Shown in pieces: positions 1 to 12,359 of a stretch of DNA of 64,000 nucleotides; position 1 is the first letter of the stretch; the number at the start of each line of letters is the position of its first letter. Below the pieces are notes generated by a model. It had not been told where the DNA came from. It worked only from the letters and a program-made list of their open reading frames with translations, and did no database searches. A program made the position numbers and the translations under genes. Source of the DNA: Acanthosoma haemorrhoidale (lineage: Eukaryota; Arthropoda; Insecta; Hemiptera; Acanthosomatidae); assembly GCA_930367205.1 (NCBI GenBank), contig OV884011.1, forward strand, positions 113,079,139-113,143,138, written 5' to 3'.

Positions 1-500
1 TGTTGATTCTCGGATCCCGCTGAGCAACAATGCACTGCTTAGCAGACGGTTGGCTAAGGGTGGATTGTAAGTTCCAGGAAGAGTGAAGAGGAACGAAAGT
101 GCATTACGGATGGGGGAAGTTTAGCAACAGCGTTCCGTCGGACCGATCCTCAATCACAACAAGTTTCCTCTTGACCACGAGAAAATGCGACAGTTCACCA
201 AATTTGGCAGTTCGAGGTGATAACAGAAAACTGTTAATTAATCGGTGAATTCTTTCGAAGCAGGGTCATCGGGTAAACAACTAGTTATCCTTAGGATTTT
301 CAATCTCATTTGGAAAACGGTACTTTCCCTCCTCGACGACCTTCGCATAGGATGAAGGTTGACTTACAAGGTATAGTAATTTGAAACAAAAAAAAAACAA
401 ATGGGCCGGTCAAATGGGATTTTCCATCAGTTGACCCGAAAAAATATGTTAAGCACCGTTAATTAGTCCGTACTTTAATTAGTTTTAAATGCTTATTTGA
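1..500. other. Non-coding, nothing recognised
   Basis: No open frame of useful length and no recognisable repeat motif. The first 200 bases are less AT-rich than what follows, but nothing in them matches a family I know. Confidence 0.5.
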
Positions 501-775
501 AAGAAATATAATTTATCTTAATAGGGAAATGGGTAATTATAATGTTTTATCTCATTTATACCATACCTAATATTGCATACACTCTCATTCATACATCATT
601 TACAAATATTATAGTATCAAGTGCAAAAATCCCACAAAATCACCTGCAGGGTGCCACCTCCGCAGCAAAAGAAAAGGAAGCAGGGATCAGAGAGATTCCG
701 CAAGATACATCTTTAGCCACATTACTGCTAGATAGTAAAAGTACGAAATGAGAGAGGCTCAATACCCGCAGACGC
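500..775 (-). repeat. Decayed 3' end of J1 LINE
   Basis: This stretch follows, with many substitutions, the reverse complement of the J1 LINE 3' untranslated region that is better kept at 8.0-8.2 kb (minus) and 13.7-13.95 kb (plus). The shared order is a short AT segment, a block reading like CTCATTCATACAT, TTTACAAATATT, then a GC-richer block ending near AGGAAGCAGG. The small open frame here is only the repeat read in the wrong sense. The assignment rests on colinearity of short blocks, so identity is moderate. Confidence 0.5.
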
Positions 776-1199
776 TCCAGTCATGACATTAGTGGACTAA
801 CATCTCCAAGCACAATTTTCAATAATTTATCTATTACATTATAATTATTAACATGATATCTCTAATCATGTTTAGCAATGATCAGACATATAAATAAAAA
901 ATCTTGATGATTTAAATCTGCTATTTTGACCTTAATCCACTGTAACCTATTGTGCCTGTCCGATTACGTCAAGAAGAGTACTTAGAAGACGAACATCTAA
1001 AATACTCATTATTATACCTAAAGATTCTAACAACAACCTCAAATTCGTATATTATTTTCTTATTGACTGTATTTATTAAAATAAGTACAATGCAGTCATC
1101 CAAATAGTATTATAAGCAATTCTTAGAATCCGGAAACGTTATTACGGTCCTAATATTTTTTTTGGGGGGGGGGCATCACCAAAATCATTTACCATATCA
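776..1199. other. Non-coding, nothing recognised
   Basis: AT-rich sequence without open frames. A T-run followed by a G-run lies near 1,155-1,172. Confidence 0.5.
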
Positions 1200-1990
1200 C
1201 TTAGTGAGCTCACTAAAACTCTATGTGAGTTGATTTGGAGGCCAAGAGGCCACCTCCATCTTATACACTCATTGTTTTGGGTTGCCGGGGGTGGAATGGA
1301 AGAATAGATGAATCGCAAAGGTTTCGAAATGGCCTAGGAAGTGGTAATGAACGTTTTGTTAACGGAAGGTGACTAGATCTTGGGTGAAAGGGATGTTGAG
1401 GTCGGAGTGAAAGGTACGGTTGTTGACTACGGAACTGAGTGTGAAGGATACTGGATGGCTTGTCACTAGACTTATATTCGATAGGTCCAGGTATTATATA
1501 CTTGCACATACATAATGTGTTATTGAATAAATATGAATCAGTCTTCTGTTTTCAAGAGTTAATTTATAACCTTAGCTCATTTGGCGAAGAAGAAGTATGA
1601 ATCGTATGTTTGGTTAAATACTTTCTTGTCGTTTGGAGGGAATGTAAGTCGCTTGTTTAATATAAGCCCTAAATGGCTTGTTTAGCAAATGCGTGTTGGT
1701 TAAAAAGAAAAAATGCAGGACGGCGTGACTGGAGGTATGTAGAGATGGTATCATCAGATCATATTTCTCAATTCACTTTTAATCTCCATTTGGAGATCCA
1801 TGGCTCCAGATGAACAAGGTGATTCTACGGTCTTCGGGAACAGAGTATGGCTGTGTTGTCAGAGAATTCAGAGATGGAAGTTTAAGGATGAGTATATATT
1901 TGAGCAGAGTACAAAAGGAACATGATGGGGCCGTGGAAACCACCCTAGAGCATTCCACCAAATGGTAGATAATTATCACAGAATAAATGA
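1200..1990 (-). pseudogene. Jockey-type LINE reverse transcriptase relic
   Basis: Reading the minus strand from 1,982 downwards gives a broken reverse transcriptase palm. A degraded G-x-x-x-GPI segment (GGFHGPIMFLLYSAQIYTHP) is followed by FSDNTAILCS and, about 20 residues on, WISKWRLK. This is the usual Jockey order of motif B, motif C (normally FADDTA) and the W..W..K block. FSDN at 1,855-1,866 has lost the second catalytic Asp. Stops and a frame change break the reading. The 1,261-1,509 minus-strand frame continues in the same direction and is Pro/Ser/Arg-rich; it may be the C-terminal part, but I cannot prove this. Confidence 0.6.
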
Positions 1991-4900
1991 TAAAGTGCAG
2001 CCTTGACGTGTGAACATGGAAGGAAGGCTGTCTTTGAGTTTACAAAATCGTCGTGCCTCTCTGGGTCAAATGCCTATATAAAATCGAAATATACTACACT
2101 GTACACATAGATATACTCTTTTTTTCCAAATGAGGAAGGAATTGATTATTTATTCGCGATGAGATCGCTTTAAGTAAATTGCCTGATATATCTATTTATT
2201 ATTAGATAGTGGAGTGCAAGGACTGAAACAAAAATGATAGCGGGGGCATTGTTGAATTGATTAAGGCAAGATATTATCTTCTTAAAACAATGTCACATAG
2301 ACTCATTTACATATAAACCCTACCTGGCAGAATGTTGTGCTTAGTTATATATGCGTATATTTAAAATTCATCGTGTGTAACTTATGAAAATTAGTTATCA
2401 TGATTGCAGCTGTTTTACAGAATCTAAAACGTTATAACATTATCACAATAACTTTACTATATGTATAATATACATTTCAATTTTTTTATATGAAGTTTGT
2501 TTCAAGTTCGCATCTATATTTGTTTTACTGTTTTAAAAACTAAAATTATGGTAACCCAAAAAAACAAAAACAAGAGCCAGAATACAAAATATGAATCTAA
2601 AAATGTTGGAAGTCGTTATTAACATAACAAACTACAAACTGTTAATATTAATATTTCAAGCTCCGTTATTGATACTATTGAAGAGCACATTATTAACTCA
2701 GTGTTTTTTTCATCGGGTTTATTGGTGTACATCACTTTGACACACATTGTATTTCTTCATCGGGTCCCAGTGAGTAGAAGGACGGGGTTGACTCTTTAAG
2801 ATATATGTCTGATCATAATCAATTTTAAATAATTTTCTACAAAAACTGTCAAACATTCTTTTATCTCAGAAACTATCGATATCCAAAACCAATTTACTGT
2901 ATCGAAACCAATTTGGAGACCAGGATACAAAATTTACAGGGACGCTAAGATTACTAACATCTAGAAATACTCATAAAAAAATAAAGATTCACTACTTCAC
3001 CAGTGAAATAGCAACATAATACAGAAGATTTAAGGGCAAACTGCGGACGCCCATACTAGATCTGCCTGTACTCACAACTTTGTAAGACTCCATAAGACAG
3101 GGGAGACTTGATATGTTTAGCCGAAGCAAGAATCAACAATAATACCACTACAGCACATTCCATGTTTGTGCCATAGTTGTGATTAAATAACTAAATAAAA
3201 GAATAGTGGGTGTACTTTCATTTCCTTTCTCCTATTGTCACTAATGCGAATAACGATTTCTTGTTAGGAGAGGTGTTGCACATCTTCTATTAGAAACACA
3301 ATTCAATTAGAGATGAGCAAAGAAGGAAAACCTGTTACGAACCGATTGGACGCTAGGCCAGTCACGCACAGAGCGTAAATAAATTAAACGTTGGATGGAA
3401 TTGCTGAAGTAACCTTCGCTTGATGAGATCAGACGTTTTGCATATCGCCCCACCGGGAATGCAGAAAGAACTAGAAAATACCGGGCTCTTGTCCAAGTGA
3501 AACGCGGTCCGAAACCGATGAAGCGCGCAGTTTCCTTCGCAGTACGTATGGTATTTCGGACTACAGACTGGCAACAGATAGGAATCAGAACAGCAGATAT
3601 GAAATCTAAGGAAACTAACTTTTTACTGAACCAGTAGATAAAAGAATCAGTGGACTTTTTTCGCTTTACAAGTTTCTTTTGTTTTTTTTACTGACCCATT
3701 TATTTTACCATTTGCTTAAATATATGTAAAAGAAATAAAGTGTGTGTTAAGTGAAAGAACGCTAACGGTGGTGAACGCGCTTTTTTTTATGACAAAACGA
3801 TTGCGGAAAAACTATATTTAACTTAGATTAAGGGAGAGTAAAACTCCAAGTGGAGACCAACAAGAGGGTTTCTTTAATAAAAAATAAATTTAAAAACCTT
3901 AGGCCTCTCTTAGGTAAAATTATTTATTCACAAATTTACCCTTCACAAAATTGTCACTAAAAATAGCTTTTTCAGCAAATCTAAGAAATTGTAATTGACA
4001 CAAAAACAAATAAAAAAACTACTGGAATCTACTATAACAACATTAAGCGAGCGATTTTTATAGCAAGCTCCAAAAATATTATTTTGTCTAATATCATAGA
4101 ATCTCATTTACGTTACCACATTTATCGTGGTTTTAACCAAGAGGAAAAAAACAACTAGAATTCTAATTTATATAGCATCTGAGGTTCGGAACGAGAAACA
4201 TGAAAAGTCAGTGTTAGTTAATAGATAAGGGATTTTTTCCTACTGCTTTCCATTATTGTATCTTAAATGAACCATATATAGCGTATAGGTATTATGATTG
4301 ACATAACTTGGAGTTTTTAGATCGATTACATCATTTTTACTGGTAATATCATTGAACGAAAGTGACTGGTAGACTGACAGAGACAAAGGTAAGCTAACAG
4401 ACGAACGGCCATCTGTTCAAAATGTTCCTGGCACAACCCATAATTAGGTTTATGGATTGCGAAATGAAAGATCGGATCTAAGAAATTGCATACACATTTT
4501 GATGCTTTACTTGAGCCTGCTAAGCAGTAAAATTTAAATGTAACATAAAGTAAGGAACATTGTCTTTCCTTATTTCTATGATAGTCTTGGATGGCTAGTA
4601 TTTTTTTTTCAAACTGAGTGCCTGTAGCACATTAGGTACTGTTTTAACGGGGTTTCAGACTGCAACCGTGGATCATGTTTTCGGTGGAGGACACACAATA
4701 TTTTTTTTTTTTGGCAGCATCCATGAGTCAATTCATGTACTCTTTGGAATTCCTGCCTTTATGGCGTGGCCTTGAGTCATGAGTGGTCGAATGAGCGCCG
4801 TGTTCAAGATTAGGGTGCATTGCGTCTTTAGTGGTCCTCATTTATTCAAGAGTGCGTACTTGTGGAAGCCTTAAGCGAGTTCCACTTGTGAAATCCAATA

Positions 4901-5660
4901 GCCCTGCTAGCTGATAGCAATGCCCTTCGGTGCCCAAGAAGTTCCGGAATTATTAATTTGAATATGTGAAATGGTTTATAATTCTCATTTCATTCAAGTA
5001 GGCAAGTATACAGATTTCACTAATGTGACAAAAATACCTTGTTTTTGGATTGTGCAAGTATGAATTGCTCAATAACGTTCATCCACCCTTACGTTTCCGT
5101 ACATGACCTATTTATAATATGCGGTCACTGAAATGTGCATATAACATATGTAAGTACCGCTTGTATTACTGTTGGATGACGTAAGTTACGTACTCTGCAA
5201 AGTGTTCTACATTCACTCGGAGCAGCTCTAAATAAAACAAATATGTAACTGTATTCAGAATTGTGCAACACTGAGTTGGTCTTGAATCCACTTCTTTATC
5301 AACCTATTTTGTTTAAAATAGACATTAGTAGCCATAAACGATTTCAGACGTTCATTTTTCATATATTACAAAGCTCTCATTCCCAACTACATGCAGATTT
5401 AAAATCTCAAAACTTTATGAGAAATAAACGTAATAACTGCGCATTTAGTGTTTCTATTAATATTGTTCAAAACTAAAAAGTAATAATGTAATCAAATCGT
5501 AAATTATTTTATTGGTAGAATCGGTTAATTGATCTCATACCCTGTAATGTTTTTCTAGGTGTGAACGCCTTTATTATCCAACGCCCCCAAAAATGTGTTG
5601 GGTATGTTTCATTAAAATTGGTTCATTAGTTTGTGATTGAATGATGTTTGAAGCAGATGC
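1991..5660. other. Long non-coding stretch
   Basis: No credible gene. Contains A/T homopolymer runs (near 3,780, 4,600 and 4,700) and a less AT-rich island at about 3,360-3,600 whose 70-codon frame matches nothing I know. Two copies of TTTCATCGGGT or TTCATCGGGT lie near 2,709 and 2,755. A second less AT-rich patch lies at 4,730-4,950. Probably old, unrecognisable repeats. Confidence 0.5.
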
Positions 5661-5679
5661 ATATATATATATATATATA
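5661..5679. repeat. (AT)n microsatellite
   Basis: Uninterrupted AT dinucleotide run of 19 bases, followed by an imperfect AT extension. Confidence 0.85.
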
Positions 5680-7966
5680 GATATAATAGTATAATCATAG
5701 TTGCTAGAAATATTGTTTACGGTATCCATCTACGTCGGCCTCGCATAAAAAAATTAAATAGCTACAAGTCGATTGGGAGACCGTGCATCACAGGGCAGAT
5801 TTTGTAATACTTGGCTATTGCTTAGTGTAAAGGTGAAATCGAAGACCTAAGAGGTAGAAAGGTCAGGAAAAGTTCAAAGAATCCCACATTCTTATTGTAA
5901 TAATGTGTTGAGAAACAGCTGTTGTCGCGAGCGTGGTACTGAGATACCAGCTGGGTCCTCCGAGGTTTCCACCCTATGAATTATTCATAGTTTTCAAGAC
6001 AGGTCAACCACACGAGTGGAAACCTTTGGAAAATCTACCCTTCCTGCCGTGAGTTGGGGTATTCCAGTACATAAATATGCCAAGCATAAACAAACCAGAA
6101 ATTAGATTCATGTTAATAATAACATACTTTACGTACTGTTCTTACACCGATGCATCGCAAACGTTTGACGTAATTAAGGAATGGTTGGATAGATTGATTG
6201 GATTTTTAGATAGTTTACATCCTTTTTAAGATTTATTTCGGCGTAAACCCAGAAGGTCATCGACGCCCATGTTTGTATGTATACAAACTTGTATTGTACA
6301 GCTAAACATCTTGTAAGTAACGTGAGTTAGGCACATCAGTACATTCCACCAATGTTTCTATTTTCATACACATGGAAAAGTTCAAATCCCTAAAAAATGT
6401 GCTATGCGCAACCAGCGATGCACCCCAGAACTCCGACTTACTGACCACCCTGCATCCACATCATTAACTATTTTAACATTTTATTGCCATGGGTTTTACT
6501 GGGTTTATCTGAACAAGCTAGGGGTGGTTGAAAAAAATAAGAAGAAATAAGAGAGCTATAAAATTCCGTTTATTTACTACTATGTTTATTGTATATTGCT
6601 AAATTATTACGATGTCAAATATTAAGGAATAAATTAGTTTTGGAGAGAAATAATGAGATATAACTACCTTCAAGGGCCAGAAGTCACTTGATATCCCAAC
6701 CTGCAAGTGCTATTAATCGAAGATGACGGCCTAGTCCACCGGAGACTGGACGTACTTCATTGTTTGACGTTTCTTCTAATGCTCTTCAGCTAACTGGGTG
6801 GGATCTCACCCCAAACCGACTGTCATCCTTTAGTTATTATTCGTTTCACGTTTGAGCGTGAAATTAAGTTTAACTATAATAAGTTCGTCCTAGAAGAACT
6901 AATACTTCTCTGTCAGCCATCGTTTCCCGTGATGCCTACATGACTAGGTGCCCATGTTAAATGAATTGTCTTATTTATTTCAGCAAACATTGTTTAATAT
7001 TCTTGAATTCTCTGAACGTATTGGTGGTAAGAAAATATGCAGCTTGGTACACTAGGATTAGTGGTTTATACTGCTTAAAAGGGTCAAATAAGAATATAAA
7101 ATTTAATTTAAAGCCAACAATGTTTTGTAAGCACTACCAGTTTTGTGACAACCTGCTACGCGAACTGACGGAGAGTTCCTGGGATGGAAGATCTGGTGCT
7201 GGGGATGGAATTCGAGTTTTTTTTTTATTGTAATTTACCGGGGTGAAATTGGTGATGGTTAAAAGGACTCAATTATCCCTACGCGGAGTAGTGATGCGAA
7301 ATGTCACAGCCGGAATCATGAAGTGAACACTGCTTTATGTTAAATAACAATTAAGTGAAAACAGTTATAGAGCCCTAGAAGGACTGGAGACATAGAGGTA
7401 AGCAGTCAACACCTCGAGACAGAAGAAACAGACCGGAACAGGCAACAGGCGCACGTGACCACACTGCAGAGCAGCCACGGCGTGAGGGTCAATCTCCCGC
7501 CCCGCGCCGTAACTGCACTGCGTCTGCACCGTTTCGGAACATCCAATGTGTGATGTTGGCATTGAATGTTCTTAGTAGGGGCTACCTTTTGGTGCTGTGC
7601 TCACACAGGACTGTAGCTCCATAAATCGGAATATGCCTGTTAAGACATGGCTATCATAATGCCCCAGTCGAAGTAGCTCTTGCACACATGGAGTATTGTT
7701 GCTAATTGCCAAAAATGAAACATCTATGTGATTTTACGATACTATTCCCAGATCATGTTTACAGGTAAATATTTTTCGAATATTGAGTTAATTTTTTATT
7801 TACATTACGCAATTAAGACAATAGCTTATTTTATTCTCGTCCTACTTTGCATTTATATTAACTGTATATAGTACAATAAATATTTGAAAGTCTCAAAAAA
7901 GAGTAAGCTTATGCTAACAAGGGGGAACCGACTACCTAATTGAGAGATGTATATACTAGAAAATAG
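5680..7966. other. Non-coding stretch with GC-richer islands
   Basis: No gene recognised. The 6,961-7,233 and 7,365-7,562 frames have no family features. A GC-richer block at 7,380-7,560 stands out from its surroundings and could be a repeat fragment, but I cannot name it. Confidence 0.45.
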
Positions 7967-9112
7967 TTTTTTTTTTATTGAAACTTCTTTATTGTGCTAA
8001 AATTACAATATGCCTTTAGGCAATAAGTGATTGTGATAAATGTTTTCGTTCATACCATATTTACTATTTTTATTCACTCACTCATTCATACAGTATTTAC
8101 AAACAGCCCAGAGACCTCCCATATCCACATGTTTGTCACCTCCCTCGCATACGAAAGAGGAAGCGGAGTCTTGGGAAGTCCCCCACGCTCCACCGTCAAC
8201 CGCGTCACCGGATACGAGCCAGGGAAGGCTGACCAAGAGCGTGAGAGCCACAGACGCTCAGGACATGATTTGAGAAAGTGGCCATTGCCAGGACTCCCAC
8301 TGTCACGTATTTATAGCAGGTCACGAGGCCACTCCCGTTTCAGTCTCCGAGGAGGATTATAGGGATGAGTGGTGCAGCGCAATGACTGTGCTAGGGGGTT
8401 AGGGTGATTGGATAGGTTACTATGGAATTTTATGAACTGACATGAGTTCAAGAATGTAATGAATATTAAGATCGTTATGAAGGGTTTTATTGCTGACGTA
8501 ATCAGGCATTTACTATTGTTCTCAGGACTTTTGATTGAAAGGATTGGATACGCTTGATGATTGGTTTAAGTATAACTTTGTAAATTAGTAATTTATTTTA
8601 TATTGAGAGATAGGATGTTCTTTGAAGTAGTCTGTACAGTTGTCCAAAGCGTCTGTTTAGTCTTTTTAGCCTCGTATGTGGGTTCCAGGTCAGCCGTCGA
8701 GATGGAAGCCTAAGTATCGCACTAACTCGGATACAGGGAGAGGAATGGAATTTAAAAAAACTAGTGGACAAGACTTGCGGTAGAGGGGGAAGGTAATGTG
8801 GGAACATTTTGATTCATTAAATTTGATCCGCCATTGGTTGCACCAATACTCGATCTCATCAAGGTGTTTTTGAAGATTATGGGATGCTATATTTGGGTCT
8901 GGGTGGGATGATAAGACTGCAGTGTTAGCTGCAAATGTGGCCAAGAAGGTATTGGGGGTAGTGGTTATAGATGGTAGAGGGTACATCAGCGGTGTATAGG
9001 TTATAGAGGATGGGACCCAGGACACTGTCCTGGGGAACTCCTGCTTTTATGGGATAGTAGTTGTTAGAATATTCTAAGCCCCAGTGGACTTGGAAGTAGC
9101 GGTTCAAAAGGT
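7967..9112 (-). mobile_element. J1 Jockey-type LINE, 5'-truncated copy A
   Basis: The element runs on the minus strand. Its 5' break is near 9,110 and its 3' end is a T-run (minus-strand A tail) at 7,967-7,977. The reverse transcriptase part (9,107 down to about 8,640) shows GVPQDSVLGPILYNLYTADV (motif B region), then FAANTAVLSS where active elements have FADDTAVLSS, then CNQWRIKFNESKCSH and YLGFHLDG, the Jockey thumb signature. The 8,000-8,400 part is the 3' region shared with copies B (13.5-13.98 kb) and C (18.55-18.83 kb). Frames change at several points, so no protein can be made. The upper part aligns nearly base for base with 12,740-13,140, apart from copy-specific indels. Confidence 0.85.
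8690..9107 (-). pseudogene. Reverse transcriptase fragment of copy A
   Basis: Two overlapping minus-strand frames (8,925-9,107 and 8,690-9,025) encode consecutive parts of a Jockey reverse transcriptase palm and thumb. The palm catalytic box reads FAAN at 8,924-8,935, so both metal-binding aspartates are replaced. The GVPQ box is kept. The frame change between the two pieces lies in the stretch after TADVPS. The fragment corresponds to roughly the second half of a normal reverse transcriptase domain. Confidence 0.8.
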
Positions 9113-9542
9113 GATTGTAAACGAATTCAAAGAAGACAAATATTAATTACATAATATAGAGTAAACTTATACTTAAAAATTACGAATGCTTAATACAAAT
9201 ACGTAGCATAGAATAAAAAAAATACTTAATAAAGAGTAGACCAATAGTAGTATCATACTTGGTAGAGAATCCTTGATAAGGATTGTTAACAAGTAATAGG
9301 GATCAGTTTTCGTTAAATAAATGAAATGGCACTTTAATTTTAAAATTAGTTACTGGCAAATTGAATATCCAGTAGTATTACTTGGGAGCCCGAAAATGCG
9401 AATCGAGGCTAAATGTTTATGTTTTTTTGTTTACATACGTTATCTATTAAAAACAACAACTACGAACCTACGAAAAACAACTGCAAAACTTAAAAGCGCT
9501 AAGACTTGATTAAATTTAGTAACTACTAGAGATGTACAGTCT
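9113..9542. other. Non-coding, nothing recognised
   Basis: AT-rich flank of copy A. No repeat or gene signal found. Confidence 0.5.
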
Positions 9543-9818
9543 ATGATGTATGATCCTTTGGCAACAGTAATTAAAGCGGTATATCGGATGCACAATGGAC
9601 GCGGAAGGTGCCAGGCAGACGCAACTCTTAAACACATACACAATACGGAGCTGCCTCCCATTCGGTTAGAAAGTAGTGGCCTTTTTCAGTCCATCCACGT
9701 ACCCCCGCTTCGACGAATCTCTTTCTCTTCAAATGACCAATTAATAGTATGTGTCCTCGAACAGGCCAACATCGAGTATAGCTTATTCAAAAGGACAGTC
9801 GAAAACGCAAAGCACTGA
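9543..9818 (+). CDS. Unrecognised 91-codon open frame
   Basis: A frame of 91 codons starting with two ATG codons and ending in TGA. It is markedly less AT-rich than both flanks and uses a mixed codon set rather than A/T-ending codons only, which is unusual for chance frames here. The product has no signal peptide, membrane segment or motif that I recognise. There are no obvious splice sites linking it to other frames. It could be a relic of an unknown repeat, an isolated exon, or chance. Confidence 0.2.
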   Translation: MMYDPLATVIKAVYRMHNGRGRCQADATLKHIHNTELPPIRLESSGLFQSIHVPPLRRISFSSNDQLIVCVLEQANIEYSLFKRTVENAKH

Positions 9819-10546
9819 CCAAAATGATAACGCCACAGTAAGAGGGAATCCTTAGGAGGATTGGAGAAATATAGGAAAAAACCAATTCAAGTATGACGTA
9901 TCACAATTCAGGGCTTCGTTATTCCTTCAAAAAAGTTACGAGCACAAATTTTTATTCCTTTTTGTAATTTTAGTCCAGGTTAGGTCACTGGAAGGGGGGA
10001 ATTTTCTTATTTTTGGAACATATTTATTGACGATTGCCAAAGTCCTCTCTTTATCTTGCTTAAGGCTTCAATAATTTTTATTCAAGATCTGGTCATTCAC
10101 TCTCCAGAAGTGTCAGAACTTCACCATTCAAAATGATGTCATGATGAAATGTTAAACCTGTTCCAAAAATATATAAAGACGAATTCGGTCAAATAACTGT
10201 ACAATCTCAGGTATATGTGAAAAGATTGACACAAAAAAAGAAAAGAATTTGTAACCTCAACGCATATAGCCAATTATGTATTACTTAGGAATTAGTAAAT
10301 AGTAGTCGTGCAACATGATTTCATATGGACAAAAATACAAAAATAAAACGTAATTATATATTTCAAAGTAATTAATATTTCTCAAAATGCACTTTTCAAT
10401 ATGGCTTTTTTCAAAATCTTCTTAAATCTAAATAAACTTTAATTTGAAACAAATCCACTTGTTCCTGGGATTCAACCTGTTGGTATGCAATTATTTGTAC
10501 ATAATTCACTTTTTTAAATGCAAACATTATTTTTATTATTTGCTAA
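9819..10546. other. Non-coding, nothing recognised
   Basis: AT-rich, no open frame, no repeat identified. Confidence 0.5.
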
Positions 10547-10811
10547 TATATCTGTACCTCGGAGGGATACAACACTATGTCCATTTTCATAACTTTACAG
10601 GAGAGGAGTTTTAAACTTTTTTTCAACAAAAAGTGTTATTGGCACAGCTATTGGTGTTGTTTTAAAACATGCTATATCCGGTTCTAACTGGTTTTGGACA
10701 TAGTGCTCTATATGAAATATGAAATATGAGAAAAGCTGATTTTAACTCTGTAATAAAGTCAATATGGAAAAAAATGGACATAGTGTTGTATCCCTCCGAG
10801 GTACAGATATA
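10547..10811. mobile_element. MITE with perfect 41-bp terminal inverted repeats
   Basis: The left arm 10,547-10,587 is the exact reverse complement of the right arm 10,771-10,811 (core GTACCTCGGAGGGATACAAC). The arms begin and end with TA, the target duplication of Tc1/mariner-type insertion. Inside the arms the pairing continues imperfectly, for example TTTAAAACTC near the left arm against a TTTTAACTCTG block near the right. A further GGACATAGTG copy lies at about 10,693. The 265-bp length and lack of a transposase frame fit a non-autonomous element. The Tc1/mariner assignment is inferred from the TA ends only. Confidence 0.8.
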
Positions 10812-11269
10812 AAAATCAAACTTCAGTTCAGTTAATATTAGAATATTAAAACATATTGTAATAGTGGTATTCACTTATCTCTATCAATAACCCGTCAAAA
10901 TAATTAACAGAAAATATACAAATTGTTATTAGTTTTTTAAGGCGAGTACTTGTTAGTATTATATAATAAGTTAGATAACTCAAGTAAAGAGCCTCTACAA
11001 ATTCTCACCACTACTCAATCGTCAACCAAATATTTCACATTTCCACAAGTACTGCCAATCTTCATCTATAGTTGACCTTTTCCATTAAACCGTTGGTCCG
11101 TTCTCTTCACTGACTACCCGGTTAAGTGCTTTTAGTTGAAATACTTCTCTGACCACCTCTATTGGGTTTCCAAAAAAGTGAAAACCAAGACGTGCAAATA
11201 GGAACGTATCATACAAATAACCTCTTCTGCAGCTAGTTCCAAGGAAGATTTAACGCCACAGGTCAGCAC
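10812..11269. other. Non-coding flank
   Basis: No gene. The end nearest 11,270 may already belong to the LINE that follows, but no coding sense remains. Confidence 0.45.
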
Positions 11270-11274
11270 ATCTA

Positions 11275-11552
11275 AAAAATAAACCGCCGTAGAGTCCCAT
11301 TTCTTCACGCTTAACACCTTTGAAGAGTTGAAAAATATTCAAGCAGATGAAATGGTTGTTAACAAAACACCTACACAGCCCAAGCCGCCGCTATATTCGT
11401 GCGTATTATGAGCAACTTTGAATTACTATGCTCACAAATGAGTAAAATAGTAGGTACGGGAAAATATACGTGTCTCACTCCCGATACTTATCGGGCCGTT
11501 ATTAAGTATTTGGAAGAAACCAATGCCGACTTCCATACTTCAACCATCAACT
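11275..11552 (+). pseudogene. LINE ORF1 (gag-like) remnant
   Basis: After a frame change near 11,390 the plus strand reads about 50 residues with the typical end of a Jockey ORF1 domain: PIFVR-like start (here AAIFVRIMSNFELL), KYTCLTPDTYRAVIKYLEE, then NADFHT, followed by a stop. In this family the segment PPI(F)-V...YR.I...L.....FHT precedes zinc knuckles. The knuckles are absent here because the sequence jumps into ORF2. Confidence 0.65.
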
Positions 11553-12359
11553 AAAACAACAACGATCGCCCTTTATTATTAACCATTTCCCTTAGACCAA
11601 TTCACAAACTGCCTCCTCCTTCATTTATTAGGAGCCCAGTCGATTGGGACCACTTCCACTTCTTACAGGTTCCGTAGACCTCAAAGTTTCCTGAAAACAT
11701 CACAAGACCTGGACGACGCAGTGAATTCTTTCAATACTCTGGTCCAGAGGTCGACTTGGGAGGCATCGCCGCCCCACCGTCATCCATAAACTCACAATCA
11801 AAATCGTTTACCTCACCATCGCAAAGACCTAATCCAAGGCTAAGATCCCGACATCGTGCTGATCGCCGCCCGTACAATCAGTACTGCAGCTTGGTAAAGC
11901 GGTAATTGGAGTCCTTTCGTTCCAATTCTTTCAATTCCCACCTCTCCTCTCTGTCTACCATGGATAACTCCCTGTAGAATGTAACTAAAAAAAATATTAA
12001 AGTATCATCCTGTTTCACACCCTCTCCTTCGTGATGATGGGTCCAGGTCGGAAGAATTCGCTCTGCATCTTTCCTATACTTTCACACCTCACCTTTCTCA
12101 TCAAAACCATACTTATAGCACACTGCTGAAGATTTCCTCATTTCCCTTATACTTCTCTCACTTCCACCAAAAGCCGTTAACCCCTCTGAGGTCAAATACC
12201 TTCTGAAAAACTTACCTCACCGAAAATCCCCTGGATATGATCTCCTTACTCCTCAAATTCTCAAACAACTTCTTCCTAAAGCCATAATCTTCCTAACCTA
12301 CATCTATAATTGCATTATCCGAACGACGCACTTTCCTCTCCTCTGGAAACATTCCATTA
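11553..12359 (+). pseudogene. LINE ORF2: endonuclease end and RT start
   Basis: NDRPLLLTISLRPIHKLPPP at about 11,558-11,617 corresponds to the C-terminal SDH-P box of the AP-endonuclease domain of Jockey elements. Ser-Asp-His has decayed to Asn-Asp-Arg. The part up to about 12,170 is frameshifted. From 12,177 the frame reads VNPSEVKYLLKNLPHRKSPG and YDLLTPQILKQLL, the standard entry to the reverse transcriptase domain (K-SPG-D), leading into the following frame. Confidence 0.7.
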
